Shown here: piece after piece, positions 5,658-7,126 of the stretch | Position numbering within the stretch: the first letter of the stretch is position 1 | Layout: each line of letters opens with the position of its first letter | Source: Thermoflexales bacterium | GTDB taxonomy: Bacteria; Chloroflexota; Anaerolineae; Fen-1058 | NCBI GenBank assembly: GCA_030834835.1 | Contig: JAUQXD010000741.1 | Span: forward strand, 1-7,126 | DNA length: 7,126 bases | Direction: 5' to 3' | Notes under the pieces: generated by a model | The model's database searches: none | Told to the model about the DNA's origin: nothing | What the model saw: only the letters and a program-made list of their open reading frames with translations | Translations under genes and position numbers: made by a program

Positions 5658-7126
5658 TTAGCCTCCAAATCCCAACAACGTCATCACCGGCTTCGTGCCG
5701 ACTTCAATCATATTCATCAACACGCCGGGGAACAGGCCCACCAGCACCATCAACACCGTAAACGTGCCCAGCGCCAGCTTATCGCCCCAGTTATTCGGGC
5801 GCAGGTCGTGCCATTTGTGCGGATCCCATTCACCAAAGAACACCTGCTGCACGACCCGCAGCACGTAAGCCGCCGTCAGCACCACCCCCGTGATTGAGAG
5901 AATGGCGATAATGGGGTAGTACCAGACTTGACCAAAGAACGGCCCCTTCCACAGACCCATAAAGATCTGCAATTCAGCCACGAAGCCGCTGAAGCCAGGC
6001 ATGCCCATGCTGACCAGACCGCCGACCACAAAGGCAAGCGTTGCCAGCGGGAAGTATTTGGACCAGCCGCTGAGCTCAGGAATCTGCCGCGTGTGCGCCC
6101 GATCGTAGATCAAGCCGACCACGGAGAAGAAGCAGGCCGTCATGATGCCATGGCTCCACATTTGCAGCACCGCGCCATTCATGCCGGTCTGATTCATCGT
6201 CGCGAAGCCCATCGTGACCAGGCCCATGTGGCTGACCGATGAGAAGCCGATGACGTATTTGAAGTCTTTCTGCACCATCGCGATGGCCGCGCCATACACT
6301 ACATTCACCGTGACCAGCAAGATCACGAAGGGCATCTGCTCTTTCGCGGCCTGCGGCAGCAAACGCACCGCGATGAGCGCTGCGAACGCGCCCAGCTTCA
6401 TCAATACGCCTGCGTGGATCATCGACACGGCCGTCGGAGCCGCCACGTGACCATCGGGCGACCAGTTGTGGAACGGCCAGATGCCGGCCAGCACGCCAAA
6501 TCCGATGAAGATCGGCAGGAACCAGATGCGCTGAATATCAACCGGGATATTGCCTTTCATCAACAGCAGCATGTCAAACGTGCGCTCGCCAGGATTCAGC
6601 CCCATCGCCACAGGATCGGCCGAGAAGTACACCGCCAGGATGCCGATCAACGCGATGATCGAGCCGATGAGCAAATACAGCGTCAACTTCATCGCCGCGT
6701 ATTCTTTGCGCGTGCTGCCCCAGTTGGCGATGAGGAAATACATCGGGAAGATCGAGAGTTCGTAAAAGAACAGCAGTAGGAACAGGTCCAGCGACATGAA
6801 CACGCCGAACACGCCGGCGACCAGGAACATGAAGAAGGCGAAGAACTCACGTGGGCGATCCTTGATGCCCCACGAAATGAGCACGCCCATGAAGCCGACG
6901 ATGCCCGTCAAAAGCATCATAACCAGACTGATGCCATCGCCCCCGACGTGATAACTGATGCCCAGCGACTTCACCCACTCAAACGGCTCGATGAACTGGT
7001 ACTGCATGGCGGGAATATTCTTCGCGGCAGTTTGATCGTACGAGAAGAACACGATGACGGCAATCACCAGCGACACGAACGTGCCGACGGCCGCGATGAT
7101 CTTGATCGCCTTCGCGCGATCGGACG
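5658..7126 (-). CDS. nuoM: NADH-quinone oxidoreductase subunit M (5' partial)
   Basis: This is the second antiporter-like proton-pumping subunit of complex I. The reading frame stays open to the window edge, and the residues before the GTG at 7076 (ending KIIAAVGTF) continue a membrane helix, so the true start lies outside; I infer that a few tens of residues are missing. Counting from 7076, hallmark segments are SLGISYHVGGDGIS (37-50), LFFYELSIFPMYF with E106 (E. coli E144 position), PFHNWSPDGHVAAPTAVS (201-218), LMKLG with K227 (TM8 lysine) and MPGFSGFVAEL with E368 (TM12). The TM7 lysine, 7 residues before H203 in typical NuoM (as in FAIKVP), is replaced by L196 in FGVLAGIW. The gene is co-directional with nuoN, 6 bases away. 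Bacteria with two nuoM genes are known, and this could be one of such a pair; the upstream neighbour would decide. Confidence 0.96.
   Translation of the reverse strand, partial: SDRAKAIKIIAAVGTFVSLVIAVIVFFSYDQTAAKNIPAMQYQFIEPFEWVKSLGISYHVGGDGISLVMMLLTGIVGFMGVLISWGIKDRPREFFAFFMFLVAGVFGVFMSLDLFLLLFFYELSIFPMYFLIANWGSTRKEYAAMKLTLYLLIGSIIALIGILAVYFSADPVAMGLNPGERTFDMLLLMKGNIPVDIQRIWFLPIFIGFGVLAGIWPFHNWSPDGHVAAPTAVSMIHAGVLMKLGAFAALIAVRLLPQAAKEQMPFVILLVTVNVVYGAAIAMVQKDFKYVIGFSSVSHMGLVTMGFATMNQTGMNGAVLQMWSHGIMTACFFSVVGLIYDRAHTRQIPELSGWSKYFPLATLAFVVGGLVSMGMPGFSGFVAELQIFMGLWKGPFFGQVWYYPIIAILSITGVVLTAAYVLRVVQQVFFGEWDPHKWHDLRPNNWGDKLALGTFTVLMVLVGLFPGVLMNMIEVGTKPVMTLLGFGG

Overview
All supported genes lie on the minus strand, so transcription runs from high to low coordinates. 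The window joins the end of a respiratory complex I (nuo) cluster to a membrane-sector (Fo) ATP synthase cluster, followed by three small accessory genes. A Chloroflexota (Anaerolineae-like) bacterium is suggested by the moderately GC-rich DNA, the lipoprotein with a long Thr/Pro linker, and the b-delta fusion. This placement is an inference; no rRNA or other marker gene is present.

Region by region, in transcription order: nuoM (5' end outside the window, ending at 5658) and nuoN (5651-4146) encode two antiporter-like, proton-pumping membrane subunits of NADH-quinone oxidoreductase. A roughly 110-bp gap follows, with a good sigma70-like promoter (4108-4080) and a strong GC hairpin (4069-4045) at the predicted 5' end of the atp mRNA. 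Next come an AtpZ-like two-helix protein (4032-3718), atpB subunit a (3734-2715, TTG start overlapping atpZ), atpE subunit c (2669-2424) and a fused subunit b / delta C-terminal domain (2410-1676, GTG start). No F1 catalytic genes (alpha, beta, gamma, epsilon) follow, so they must be encoded elsewhere. The nuo and Fo genes are functionally linked: complex I builds the proton gradient and the Fo rotor uses it. The c-subunit has Glu62 but not the extra Na+ ligands, which suggests proton coupling.

Downstream of the Fo genes is a hairpin that may end the transcript (1608-1638). Beyond it lies a 112-bp MITE-like element (1473-1584) with imperfect 19-bp terminal inverted repeats, an internal cloverleaf-like fold and an exact 9-bp flanking duplication. 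It sits just upstream of the Shine-Dalgarno sequence of an AAC(6')-like GNAT acetyltransferase gene (1455-1009). Two further small genes follow: a 69-residue Cys-rich membrane protein (917-708) and a Thr/Pro-linker lipoprotein (602-42).

The points most worth checking are the MITE-like insertion, the truncated b-delta fusion with Fo separated from F1, the loss of the TM7 lysine in NuoM, and the enlarged CxxC-containing loop in subunit a. I see no defence island, CRISPR array or wholly new system here.
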